A stretch of DNA of 64,000 nucleotides from Typhlomys cinereus (lineage: Eukaryota; Chordata; Mammalia; Rodentia; Platacanthomyidae). The first letter of the stretch is position 1. Every line of letters begins with the position of its first letter. The notes under the pieces are model-generated. The model had not been told where the DNA came from, searched no databases, and saw nothing but the letters and a program-made list of their open reading frames with translations. Positions 11,038-22,744 of this stretch are shown here, one piece after another. The stretch lies in the NCBI GenBank assembly GCA_023101885.1, contig JALPQD010000241.1, forward strand, positions 1,509,001 through 1,573,000. Direction: 5' to 3'. The position numbers and the translations under genes were made by a program.

Positions 11038-11705
11038 CTTCACCTTCAAAACTACACCAAGGATATGTTCTTCTTTGAGTGTCTACTTTGAGTCTCAAAT
11101 GAATACAAGCATGTTGAAGCAATCAGATCTGCAAAAAAAAAACAATGGCTTACATATCCTGACCAAGTTATGCTTCACCTCATAGTTATCATCACTCTGA
11201 TTCTATAAGCATTAGTATAATCGTATGGTTAGCATCTTTCTTTTCTATTAATCTATAAAAACCCATAAGAATGCACACCTATCTACTTCTCCACAGTGCT
11301 TCAAAACCAGTGTCCACATAGTGCCCAATCTATAGCATTCTGCCAATAAATGCATGATGGGAAAATGAATACTTGAGTGAGTGAGGGACTTTAAAAACCC
11401 CATACATCAATTGAAGAGGTAAATCATTCATGTCGACTGACTATAATAAAAGAATAAATTTACACTTATCATAAAATAATGTCTACAAATAGAGGAGCGC
11501 ATGTGGAAGACAGTATATTTGTGTCAGTCTGTGCAGAAAGAAGTAAGCTGACAAATAGTAGAAATATATGTCTTTCCTTATATATCTTTTACTTAAGGCC
11601 TTGCTAGCTTATTCCTTCAAATGTAGTTTGATGACGTTTGGCCCATAATTTAATCACCATAGTGTAAATTTTCAGGCTCTGACACTCCTTTTGCCAGTTG
11701 TGCAC
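11038..11705 (+). repeat. Duplicated segment, copy 2 (paired with 8243-8915)
   Basis: Second copy of the 670-bp segment, in the same orientation and about 2.8 kb away. Differences are spread over its whole length, so it is not a recent duplication. It lacks some bases of the copy 1 A-run and has the shared words listed for copy 1. Confidence 0.85.
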
Positions 11706-11719
11706 CAGAACACTATTAT

Positions 11720-14200
11720 AGCTGATCTGCTCCTCATCCCAACTATTCAACGTGGAATCAGAAATCCACTCCATGATTTAACATATTTGCCAGCCATATT
11801 AAGGCTCATCAGCTATAAGCAGACTTTGTGATTTAGGAAGTAAGGTTGTTCACGTGCACAGGGATGCAGACAGAACATCGATTTCCAGAACTCTCTAAAA
11901 CCACCCTCACACAAATCCAAAAGCATAACAACCGAATGATATTCAAAATCAGACATAAAGCAACACTGTGATCTGGCAAGACAAGAAGAGAGCAAAATGA
12001 AAAAAAAAAAACAAAAAACATTTGGGACAAGATCCCCAGTCTGTCATCAGGTAGACAATGAGCTTCATTAGTATGCTTTACTCTTGGACCGAGACAGCTT
12101 GATAAATGAGTAGGATCCTGGAGCACCTCGAGGAAGATGATTAAGGGAATGGAATAATTGATATATGATGAGAGATGGTTTTGACAAATCTAATTATAAA
12201 GGGACTGAGCCAAATGATGAGTTTGCTGAGAAAGTGCAGACATACTTCAGATTTGCACTCTCTACACAAACCCCAGAGCAGGTTAAGAACAAACCCAGTC
12301 GTTACAGCAGGATGCGAGTAGGAGTGCAAGCAAAAAAGAAATAATTGGAAAGCCAGAAACTAACATCAGGGCAGAACTTTCACAGGAGAATGTATAACTC
12401 GAAAGGATTCTACCCATGTTGGGAGGCTTCATTACCAGAGAGAAAATAAGGAAATTGACCCTAGTTACTGTCTGTCATGTCTCCTCCACCCAAGAGACAG
12501 TCAGAAAGTTTCTATCACTTCCAATTGCATGTCTGTTTACTACAAATAGTTTATGTTTATGCTGGAGCATGGTTAGAATAACCGTGAAAATACTCCAGAT
12601 TTTAAAGGGCTTTGAGCCTTCTCTAGAAGTTAGTTAAAACTGGCATGGTGAGGAAAACTCAAGAGTGCTTCAAGCCCCATGCTCTGAATCCCGGTGTCTC
12701 CCGGTGTCTTCTACTGTCAAGAAACAGCTTCTTATCCTAATGTTCAACCAATTCTCGGTGCTGTGAGAACCTTCCAGAGCCCCAAAGGAGAGGCCCATGA
12801 AGCCTGTCTCCATCTATGCCTGCCTATTAGCCTCAAGCACCCCAAGTATGGTAATACACAAAAATTTGTCAAAACAGAGAGTAAGTGTCACCTCCAGTGG
12901 GCTGCAGAGGCAAGATAAGAAAAAGGTAAGTGGGTTCCAAGACACTGTCAGCCACCTTCTAGACTGGAGAAATGGCTAAATGACTCTAATGCATCATTCC
13001 ACTGTCTTGTGAAATGAAAAGTTCTTGACTCAAAAGACCATAGTTTCCCATTTCTATAACCACATTCTGTGGTCTCCATTTTCGTGCATGCCCTCTACCC
13101 CAGCTGTTAACATTCCATCCTGTTATTGCCTCCCCTGGAGAAAAAAATGCTTTGTGGAAGCCCAACAATCAGACACCAATCTTACTTTCCTTCAGCAACA
13201 TCTCTAAAGAGCCAGGGAAGATAATCGCAACTATAATGGAAAGGTCCCAAAGATTCCTTCAACACACATCACAGTAGCTGCTGTAAACACATATACTAAT
13301 AAATCAAGATGATAACATTTCTTTACCCATACTTATTTATCTTTCTTGAAAATCATATTTGGCTTAAGAGCTAAAATATTTTTAGCTAAGGAATTATGAA
13401 AAATAGCTAAAATCTATTCTTTGGGTTTTGGTGTTTACCATACCAACTTCGAATTGAAAGGAAAATGTAATGATATATAATCCACCAAATTTCTAAATAA
13501 TATTATATATATGACATAAATAATTTTTATATATGCTATTTTAGAACTAATATTTGCAGTTTTTAAACTCATAGAATTCTTTTAGCTTTACATTATGGTT
13601 TAAAAATGTTCCCTAAAATTAGACAATTATTCATCATTATTATAATTATATTACAATATAATTATAATAATATAATATAATTATAATTATTTCTCATCTT
13701 TTACAATTAGGAAGATTGTTATATATAACCATGTACATTAATCTCTGATCACAAGAAAAAGGTTTCAAATGTGGAATTTTTATGTCAAAGGAATTCAGCA
13801 CTTTTATGACTTTTAATTTATATTGACAACTCTGATGTGCAAATAATTCTAATTGCATTCTCACCAAAACTCAGAGTATCATTTAATCAAAGTGGCTGAT
13901 AGGATGGATAAAATAAATGAGTATGTATGACCTAAATATGTGTATTACATTATTGCATTAATTTTTGAGTTACACTGTGTAATTCAAATTATTAAACATT
14001 TTCCTATACATAATGATTGAAATGGTTTATTACATTTTTATGAATTCTAAATTTGTAATATTTATATTTTATCATAAATAAAATTAATGACTTACCAATA
14101 TTAGGTCATGATAGAGGCATGATTCTTCAACATACATAAACTTTAAAAGTAAAGTTGAAAATTTACAGTAGCGCTAAACCAAATGATCTTTTAAAAAAAG
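11720..14200. other. Unique intronic sequence, very AT-rich at 13300-14150
   Basis: No exon or clear repeat. Segment 13627-13690 is an alternating ATTATAATT block with self-complementary arms. A weak SINE-head-like word (ACTGGAGAAATGGCT near 12963) has no body after it. Confidence 0.55.
13627..13690. repeat. AT-rich palindromic block
   Basis: TTATTATAATTATATTACAA, then TATAATTATAATAATATAAT and TATAATTATAATT, form overlapping inverted repeats. Confidence 0.8.
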
Positions 14201-14205
14201 AAGAC

Positions 14206-14605
14206 TAGAACTGGAGAGATAGTTCAGTGGTTAAAATGCTTGTCAAGCAGACAGAAGGACTGGATTTTGGATCCCCAGTTCCAAAGTTGAGATGCCTGGT
14301 GGGTGGGGTGACCTCCTGTAATTCAGCTTTGAAAGGCAGAGGCTAGCAATCTCAGAACATACTAGCCCTATCAGAGAGCTCTGGATTTGATTTAAGTATG
14401 TTGTCTTGAAAAGAATAAGCTAGAAGAGCGATGGAAGATGATTCTTGATATCAACATCAGCTCTCCACACACATATATGTGTATGCATACTCAAACATAC
14501 ACACGTGCCCACAAACATGTGGGCATGTATATACATATGTATGTACTCCCACATACATCAAGATAAAAATGGAAAAACAGATCAGTAAATAAAAAAATAA
14601 ATAAA
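14206..14605 (+). mobile_element. Long tRNA-derived SINE, full length, diverged
   Basis: ACTGGAGAGATAGTTCAGTG is the tRNA head and GATTTTGGATCCCC the B-box region. The body includes GAAAGGCAGAGGCTAGCAAT and the tail holds CATACACACG units and AATAAAAAAATAAATAAAAG. This is the intact counterpart of the interrupted element at 9914-10560. Confidence 0.78.
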
Positions 14606-14968
14606 AGAAAACGTTTAGACCTATGAGCTGAGTATACATGAATTGATTACATTTTTGCTAGATCTAGAAAAACCATTACTGGTATCATTTTTAAAAAAAG
14701 CTAGAAAAAGAAACAATGGAAAAAAGAAACTCTATAGAAAAAGTGGAGGATCTTGAACCAAGAATAAGGCCCATTCAGTTAAACAACGGATGCTTCTTTG
14801 ACAGCTATCAATACACCTGTTTTGCCGTTTTATCATAATTAAAACTGAAATATCCCTTTTCCCCAATATTTTTCAAGCTCATTATTCATGATAAATAGAA
14901 ATGTAACTAATACCTATATACACTTATCTGGTTACCCAACCACCACTACACTAAATATAAGTAACTGC

Positions 14969-15319
14969 TGTAGTTTAGATTTTAAATGTCCCCAAAGACC
15001 CCCATGTGTTTGTTCCTAGCCTTGTAATATTGGGAGGTAGTGGAATATTTGAGATATCGGACCCATGAGGTTTTTGGAGCATTTTGGCATTCCCCTGAAA
15101 AGAACTGTGGCATTCTGTCTCTTCTACTTCCATTCCTAGCAAGGGAAATCAGCGATTTTGTTCAGCCATATGTTCCCACCATGCTTTGCTGTCCCAACAG
15201 GCCCAAAACCAAGGAGTTGGTGTTTATGGACTAGAACCTCCACAACTATGAGCCAAAATCCTCTTTCTCTTTTCAAGTTAATTCTCTCCAGTATTTGACT
15301 AAAATAAAAAAGTTCAACA
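14969..15319 (+). mobile_element. MaLR solo LTR (MLT1/MST-like)
   Basis: The order is diagnostic: AATGTCCCCAAAGACCCCCA near the start, then ATTGGGAGGTAGTGGAA, ATGTTCCCACCATGCTTTGC and CAACTATGAGCCAAAAT near the end. It begins TGTAGTTT and ends CAACA. The five bases before it (ACTGC) and after it (TCTGC) match at four of five, as expected for an old 5-bp target duplication. No internal region remains. Confidence 0.8.
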
Positions 15320-15324
15320 TCTGC

Positions 15325-15963
15325 ACTGGATTTTCAATACAAATAATTATATTGTCCATAAATGACCATTTACAACAATTTATCTCCCTTTGATATTATG
15401 TGAGAGTTTCCTTATTCATTCTTCAATATTAAAAGTGTTGCAGGAACTTATGAAAAAGAGAGTGATCTATGTATTCATGTGCAATTTCTACCTTTTGAGC
15501 AGAAACGTCTATATGTAGTTTTTATTTTAATATTATTAATTGTATCTTTCATGTCTTCTTATCTTATTTAAATCTGTCTCTTTGGTTTGTTGCACTCACA
15601 ACAGGGTTGCTGAAAGAGCCACATACTTCTATAAGTTTTTTAGCTTAGTCTTGTGTACATTGCAACCCTCTTGCAGGAAACTGAAATTTTAATGCTTCCT
15701 TATTGATTTCTGCTTTCAGTATAGGCTGCTCCTTGCCCTCTTTACTGATTTTTTTTTGCCTTGATTTTTATTTAATCTGATCTTAATATCACTTCACACA
15801 TGTTTTCTGTGGTTGCTATCCATGTTGCCACTGCTAATAGTTATTATAAGTCTATCTGCTTCCACGTTTATTTTCAGTAGTCTTGTGTCACTTAATAAAA
15901 TGCCTCTGTTAAGCATCAAGTGGCTAGTTCTAAAGGATAGTCTCAGTTGCGATGTTGAGATTG
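15325..15963. other. Unique AT-rich intronic sequence
   Basis: No exon or repeat recognised. Confidence 0.5.
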
Positions 15964-15968
15964 GGCAC

Positions 15969-16314
15969 TGTTGTGGTTACTCTTTCTGTTGATGAAGCAG
16001 TATTCACACTCAGGCAGAAAAGAAGAAAGGGTGATTCATTTGACTTACAATTCTAGAGGGGCAATTATAGTCTATAATGTCCAGAATGGCAGGAAAAGCA
16101 TGATGAATGGCAGAAGCTGGGCGTGACTTAGGTTACTGCAGACATCATCACGCAGGTGGGGAGAGAAAACAGCACAAGAGGAAGCAGGGAAGGGCTACCC
16201 CACCTTAAGGCCAGTCTCCTATACTTGCCTTCCTCCAGCAAGGCTCCACCTCCTAAAAGTGTCAAGACCTTCCCAAACATTAATGCGAGCTAAGCTCACA
16301 TTCAAACTGTGACA
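15969..16314 (-). mobile_element. MaLR solo LTR with perfect 5-bp target duplication
   Basis: On the minus strand it starts TGTCACAGTTTGAATGTGAG, passes AGGAGGTGGAGCCTTGCTGG and ATGCTTTTCCTGCCATTC, and ends CCACAACA. GGCAC flanks it at 15964-15968 and 16315-16319. Length is 346 bp. The matching flanks show the LTR is a complete solo copy left by LTR-LTR recombination. Confidence 0.88.
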
Positions 16315-16319
16315 GGCAC

Positions 16320-18495
16320 TTCCTGTTTACTGGAACATTCTTAAAATATTCTCCTTGTTTGTGTCTGTCACTATATATTCTTTCTAGTGGAGTCATTTTT
16401 AATGACTTTTCATTGGACAAAACATCAGTTTTGCTCTTTTTTTCCTATGAACTTAAAAAATAGTCCTTTCTTAATTTGTAGATGTTATTTTGAATTTTAA
16501 GTACATATATTTAAATTCTAACCTAGTATACAGTTAGAATGTTTTGTCAGATGAAGAACAAGGAGCTATCTGTGGAATTTGGCTCTTGATTTGCTTGTTT
16601 TTTTTTCCCAATATTTCTAAAGATATTTGCATTTGCCAATGGTAAAAATACAATTCAGATAAAAATCTGAATGTGGGAAATAACAAAAGGATATCATAAT
16701 TTTCTCTGTGTTTAAATCTTGCTCCCCTCAAAAAGCATTCTTTACAAACATCTTGTCATTTATTCTAAGACTTATTCCTACATTCTAAATGGTGAATCAA
16801 CACCTGTCACTTCTGGTTGACTTGTCATATTTAGATAATGAATAGTCTGAGACTTCTTGCTTTGGTAGATGACATTGGCCCAAAATCCATAGACAAATTC
16901 TTTGTCTTGTATCCATTTGTTATGGTAAACTATAATCCCTCCCTTGACTCTTTTGAAGCTAGATGTGTCCATGTGACACATTTCTGGCTGGTATACATAA
17001 GAATCTCTGGGGCGCTTACTGCTTCCTTCCCAGGAAGACAAACGATTTTTTCCCTGTCTTTCATCAACCTTATAAGCACATGGAAGTAAAAGTTCCACAC
17101 CTTAAAGATATTGGGGAGAACAGAAGGCATCTGACCTATGATACCATAAGCTTGTGTTTACTCCCTCGAGGATGCCTAGTCCAGTATCCTAAACCTCTCG
17201 TGATGTTCAGTGGGTTATATCTCTTCTACTTTGTGCTCAAGAAAAAACAATTATTATTAGACAAGAACATAGATTCTGGGTTTGATATTGATTATCGACA
17301 GTCTACCTATGATCATCTTTTTGCTGGTATTTGTATTAAGTTATTGCAATTCATTTACCCCTTGTCACATCTGTTTACATTTTATAGATCATATTTAAAA
17401 GCAGAATTTGTTTCCTCACTTCTTTTTCTGCCATTTTCCTTCTTGACCCATCCATCTTTGCGCTATTGAATGGCTGATCTCACAATCTTAAATTCTTCTA
17501 TACTACAAAGCAACTTTAGAGGATTTTATTGTTCTCTCAGTAATATTTTCTCCTACTTAGGATCTCCGCCTGTCTTTTGGATGCCAGCTTGCTTACATCA
17601 CTTGGAGGGGTTTTGCACCCACATGTTGCTACTTCCTATGCTAATTAGGATGGCTCATGCTATGTGGTTTAGTCATATTATATAAATTTAGTTCAATTAC
17701 CCATTAGCCCATCCCCTCATTATTTAAAACCTCATTATCTCCCCTGGGATGTACAGCTGGAGGTGTGGCACTGGAAGAGCTGTCTGCTCTTGTTCAGCCT
17801 ACAAGAAAAAGAAGGCCTACAACCTGGTTTTGAACCAATTAACTAAGTTAGAATTACCAACTCTTTAGAAATCCAATCCTAGACATGTAAACAAACCAAT
17901 AATATAAAAAGACTTATGTACATATGTGCCATTGCTTTGCATTCAAAGATGTTTATTCGAAGTCATGTTATTCCTTGAGTCTCCTATTATATAAATGTTT
18001 ACATATAATTAAAAAGTAAGACTGAAAGTGGCAATTAGTAGCAATTAATAGTACGCCTAAGCAAATGTATAAAAAAGGGAAACATTTTAGTATATTTTAT
18101 TCCTTTCTTCTCTCTGATAGAGCAATTTTCTGATAGAGTAAAATTCTCTATTGGATATGACACTTATTCTACATATGCCTTGTGTTCACTCTTAACATTA
18201 TCTAGTGTGACACTTTTTAAAAAGAAAACATAATAAAAGCAATTTAGTGTATATTACCTGCATGTAATTAAAAAATAATAAAGTTTTGATCTCATGATAA
18301 AGTTGGATAAGTGCAGCCTTTCTGCTCACTTCTCTAGGGATAGTTTCCTGAAGGTCTTCCCCTTGTAGGGAGTCTTTCTTTTTAAGTATTGGTTAAATGT
18401 AAAACTCATCTAATCCTGCAAGAGCTCTGCTCTTATGAGTACTTCACTGAACTGATCTCTGGTCACACAGACCCGTAATGTCAGAGTGCTATAGG
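16320..18495. other. Unique intronic sequence, origin of 16830-17220 unclear
   Basis: No exon with splice sites was found. Segment 16830-17220 is less AT-rich than its surroundings and has long frames on both strands, but nothing in them is recognisable. The rest is AT-rich intron. Confidence 0.5.

Positions 18496-18499
<4 letters not shown>

Positions 18500-18546
<47 letters not shown>
18500..18546. repeat. (CA)n microsatellite
   Basis: Uninterrupted CA dinucleotide array of about 23 units. Confidence 0.95.
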
Positions 18547-18550
<4 letters not shown>

Positions 18551-18694
18551 AGATTTAAGCAAGGAAGGTTTAATACTTTATTCACAACAATAGGATAGTT
18601 TACGTGTGCAAGAATTATTTTTCACCAAAAAAATCCATCCAGGTTTGTACCCACAGGTTTGTTATAATAAATCAGTAGTGACCTGTCTATTTGG

Positions 18695-18935
18695 GACCTT
18701 TACATTTTTAAATGTGTACATATGTTCTATGTGTCTAAATGGCTGTGGCTTTATTTTATATGTGTATCTTTATTATAAGAAAAAGAGAGAGAATGAATTC
18801 AGGAGGTCAAAGGACAATTTTCAGAAACCAGTGCTCTACTTCCCCTGCTGTGGACTCTGGGGATGGAATTCAGGTTGCCAGGTGTGTACACAGAAGCCTT
18901 TACTTGATGAACATCTCACCAGCCCTAATATGTTA
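18695..18935 (-). mobile_element. B3-like tRNA SINE
   Basis: The plus strand gives GGGATGGAATTCAGGTTGCC and ATCTCACCAGCCCT at its right end, the complement of a tRNA-derived SINE head. The left part has GTGTGTATCT-like tail words. Diverged, so boundaries are approximate. Confidence 0.65.
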
Positions 18936-19327
18936 TGGTTTTAAATACTCCAAAGAAAATCCTCTCACAGAGAAAATAGTTATGAAGCAAAAGAAAGTTC
19001 TTGAACTTGTGAAATCAAATTTGGATTCCAAACTACAGTTTTGATGGAGAAACCGAGAACATCCTGTTGGAATTGGCTGCCCTTTTCTACTGACATTCTT
19101 AGAAGCCCTGCTTCCAAAGCATGTGGGCTTCCGTTGTGGTTTTGTGTCGTGCAAGCACTACAGACTGAAGCAATTCAAATGCAGCCCCGTCACCTTTTTC
19201 TTAAAGATGATCAAACAGTATTGGAGAAATAGCATGTAAATCTCTGTTTTGCAACAATCTCTTTCCTTGTTTTCCAATCAGGGAAGGAGAGTCTCATTAT
19301 CTTACAGCAGATGTACCAATTAGGTAG

Positions 19328-19695
19328 AATTGCGTCAACTTGGCAAGTGAAGGCTGAACCTTTAGACACACCTCCCGGGATTATTTAATTAAAGTAGCCC
19401 CAGAGCACCTCTGTGGGAAATTATCTAATTGATGTGGGAAAACCCAACCTGTGGCAGGTGGGACTATCCTCTGAACAGATAAATAAGATGGTGAGAGCTG
19501 GCTCGGTACTTGGCATACAGGCAGGCTAGAAAACAAAAAAGGATGTCCATCTCTCAGATTTGTGTGGATATGGTGTGGCAGTTACCTCCGCTCCTGACGT
19601 TGATATGAACTCTCCTGCCATGCCGATGAAATGCAACCAAGAATAAGCCCCTTATCCTACTGCTGTGTATTTATCAGCAACACAAAGAGAAACTG
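19328..19695 (+). mobile_element. MaLR LTR of the 'GTCAACTTGAC' type
   Basis: GCGTCAACTTGGCAAGTGAA near the start, then TGTGGCAGGTGGGACTATCC, TGACGTTGATATGAACTC and TTATCAGCAACACAAAG near the end, in the same order as the LTRs at 47559-49561 and 61756-62164. No internal region follows. Confidence 0.75.
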
Positions 19696-19699
19696 TAGG

Positions 19700-20980
19700 A
19701 GCAGGCTAATGCTTTAATGTGCTAGGTTTTCAGTGAGCACAGCAATAAACTAAGTCATACAACCTCATAGGTCTATGTCTAACTAATTATATCCTTTGAT
19801 TTTCATAAAATCAATACTGCTATTCCTAGCATCTTCATATTTTGAAGAAAAGTAAAAGCAATAACTTTTGCTAGGAAAGCCTTGATACTAGAGTTAAGCA
19901 AGTTATACCTCTTTAAGTACACAGTGCTCTGTGCAAGTTGGGTGGGACCTACAACCATTAAAAATGTTGTCATTTTCTTTATTTAAAAAAAATCTTTATA
20001 GACTCACTGAAATTTGTCAAAATTGACATTAGCTAACTGTGCCAAAATACACAGATAGATGAGCCAAGTCCAGTTTGCATTAGGATGAGATGATCAACAA
20101 TCTTCCTGCTTTCTGTAGCGTTATTAGCATCTACAAAGAAATCAAGAGGAGAGTTTGCAACTCCATTATTCAAGCCTGAGAGAAAAGGCTGACACATGAT
20201 TGGATCCTGCAGAACACACAGTCATTAATAAGAGCCAACAGATTCATCTCTCCATGATGGAAGGCCAGCAGATCAGATTTCTGCCTGATTTTCAACCACT
20301 GGTTATTTTAATTACATCAGATGAATCAGGAAATATGACTTTATTCAGTTTCATAAAGCACTCAAAGAAACAGTATAATCAGTGCGTGTTCATTCATGTG
20401 ATGTGTTCAAACTAATCTGACAGCCACTACTTGAAACTGAACATCCCACTTTGAAGAGGAAAAATAACTTTAAATTATCTTAGAAATACCTGCTGGTCTT
20501 GTTCCAGTTTTGCAGAATTCTGCCTTCACATGCATTTTCCTATTCTTTCTTAGCCTTCCCAACTCCAATTTATTTTTTGCATGTTTTGCAGTATGTCTGG
20601 GTACATCTATCCTCCTATTAGTCATTAAATTATATAGCCATATATACTTCTTCAGGCAGCATTGATGTTGTAACCACTCATTATAATTTGAGCTCCTACT
20701 AAAAAAAATACTTGGTTATAAGGAATTGATATCGAACTGCCTTCTAAGCATATATCATTATACCCATAGATAGAGGTTATCGTGACATAGATCAGTGTCT
20801 AACATGCAATCCAGAAGTTTTCTTTAGAAATGGAGTGTCTTTACTACAGAGAATCACATGTGGCCAAACTGCAGAAATTCAGTTACTGCCAATCACTCAG
20901 ACTTAAGCAGGACATTTAAGTCATTCCCCACGCTCTGGGAACATTAGGAGGCAGTAAAATGCAAGCGTCTGAAAAGGGAA
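19700..20980. other. Unique intronic sequence
   Basis: No exon or repeat family recognised. Confidence 0.5.
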
Positions 20981-20984
20981 AAAA

Positions 20985-21430
20985 AGGGATACAGCCACAC
21001 AACATTCTCTGGACATGACAGGACTCTTACATCCATAAGCTTACTTCAGTGATGTCTACTACTAGACCTATGCAAGATTTGACCTATCAACATTTTGTCA
21101 TGAGAGGGGAAAGATCTCAAGAGGCTACACCCCTCCTGAGAGACTACTGAGGAATAATATTGGACATGAGGAGAAGGATACGGTTTCCTCAATGGTACAA
21201 CAACTGATATATATTCCATGCTCCATCAAGTGCTCAGGCTATAGGCTCCCCAATGAAACTCTGTGGCCACACAAACACAAAGACATGAAAGTAGGAGAGA
21301 AGAAGAAAATTAGTGGTGGGAAAAGAAAGGATACAGAATTGGGCAATAAGGGGTAAAAATAACATAAATTCATAATATTCATGTGTGAAATTCTAAAAGG
21401 AATAAAAATAAATTTTAAAAAAACATGGCC
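20985..21430 (+). mobile_element. L1 3' UTR end, old rodent (Lx-like) subfamily
   Basis: GAGGCTACACCCCTCCTGAG, GAGACTACTGAGGAATAATA, TTTCCTCAATGGTACAACAA and the A-rich tail parallel the copy at 115-570 and the known tail of old rodent L1. Only the 3' UTR is present. Confidence 0.72.
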
Positions 21431-21816
21431 ATATCCTCCGGGCTTACAACTAAAATAAGAAAGGCAAACACCAAACATTCCCAACTACCTGTACTTAAGA
21501 TGTAAACAATAGCATTACTCAAAGAGGTTCAACAAAGGACAGTCTTTCACTGTAGGACATAGATCATATTGTCAACAGGAGCTCTCACGATGACAACACA
21601 GGTAGGATTCACTGTGTCATATCCATAGTCCCACTTATTTTAGGACTTTCCACATGACATTTTTTTACTTGTACTTAAACTTCCCACACTCAAAGCCAGA
21701 AATATTAATTTTTAATATGTCATGATGGAGTTTTCTAGTACACAAGATGTTCAGTGGGACCATCAAGGTCAGATAGTAATGATTAGTCACCCAGTCTCTT
21801 TAAACAGGACATCTTA

Positions 21817-21821
<5 letters not shown>

Positions 21822-21861
<40 letters not shown>

Positions 21862-21906
21862 TGCACACACACACACACACACACACGTGCATGCACACAT
21901 GCACAC
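21822..21906. repeat. (CA)n microsatellite with CGCATG/CGTGCATG interruptions
   Basis: Three blocks of CA repeats separated by GCATGC-type interruptions. Confidence 0.95.
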
Positions 21907-21957
21907 AATGAAAAAAATGATGCTTCCTCAAAAAGTTCATTATGAAATTTCTGAATA

Positions 21958-22465
21958 GTCTGGTAATTTTACTCCTAGGTAAACCTGAAAGTTAAACTTA
22001 GTCATCTATACCTTATCACACATCACACAATAGCCAAAAAGTATAAATAATGCAAATATTCAATCCATGAATGGACACAAAAAAATGTGTTAGAACCACA
22101 AAATGCGATACCATTCAGTCATCAAAGAAATGAAGTGCTATCACATGGCACCATATGAATAGATCTTTAAAATGTGAGAAGTGAAAAAACTAGATCCAAT
22201 GGGCATGCATTAAATGATTCCATCTATAATAGATATAAAGGGGAGGTGCGTATATAGAAACAGAAGGAAGACGTGGTCATTAGGGTCACAGGAGGTAAAA
22301 GAAGGGCTGGGAAGGAAGATAATTGCTTAGGGATATGGTTATTCCTTTGGGAGGACAATGAAAACACCATGTATATAGACAGACATGGCAGATACACTAC
22401 AATGTGAATGGGCAAATCTCACTGAATCGTACTCTTTGTGCTAGAATTTTACCTCAACTTTTAGA
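21958..22465 (+). mobile_element. Ancient L1M ORF2 3' end
   Basis: The order ATTTTACTCCTAGGTAAACC, AATAGCCAAAAAGTATAAAT, CATTCAGTCATCAAAGAAAT and AACTTTTAGAAAAG follows the well-known 3' end of old mammalian L1 in sense orientation. Many substitutions, no open frame. Confidence 0.8.
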
Positions 22466-22697
22466 AAAGACAACTGGAGATGTTTGTGACTTAACTCAGG
22501 AAGTATTCATAATGTATCATTAAAATAAAAATTCAATAGAAATATAATAGTTTTAGTACTGTCCTGTCTTTGTAAAACAATAAAAGCATAAAAGCTATTA
22601 TAAATATATGCATGCTGAGCTGTATGTGAAATGCTTTGAAAGTTTTACCAGAAAATACTGAAAGTAGTTATCTCTGGAGAGCAAAATCACAGGAGAA

Positions 22698-22699
<2 letters not shown>

Positions 22700-22738
<39 letters not shown>
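22700..22738. repeat. (TA)n microsatellite
   Basis: About 19 uninterrupted AT units. Confidence 0.95.
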
Positions 22739-22740
<2 letters not shown>

Positions 22741-22744
22741 ATTC

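Noticed and set aside
16963..17469. 168-codon plus-strand frame
   Set aside because: No recognisable domain, AT-rich codon use, overlapping frame on the other strand and no splice context.
18500..18546. CRISPR-like or satellite array
   Set aside because: Only dinucleotide microsatellites occur; no spaced direct repeats are present anywhere in the window.
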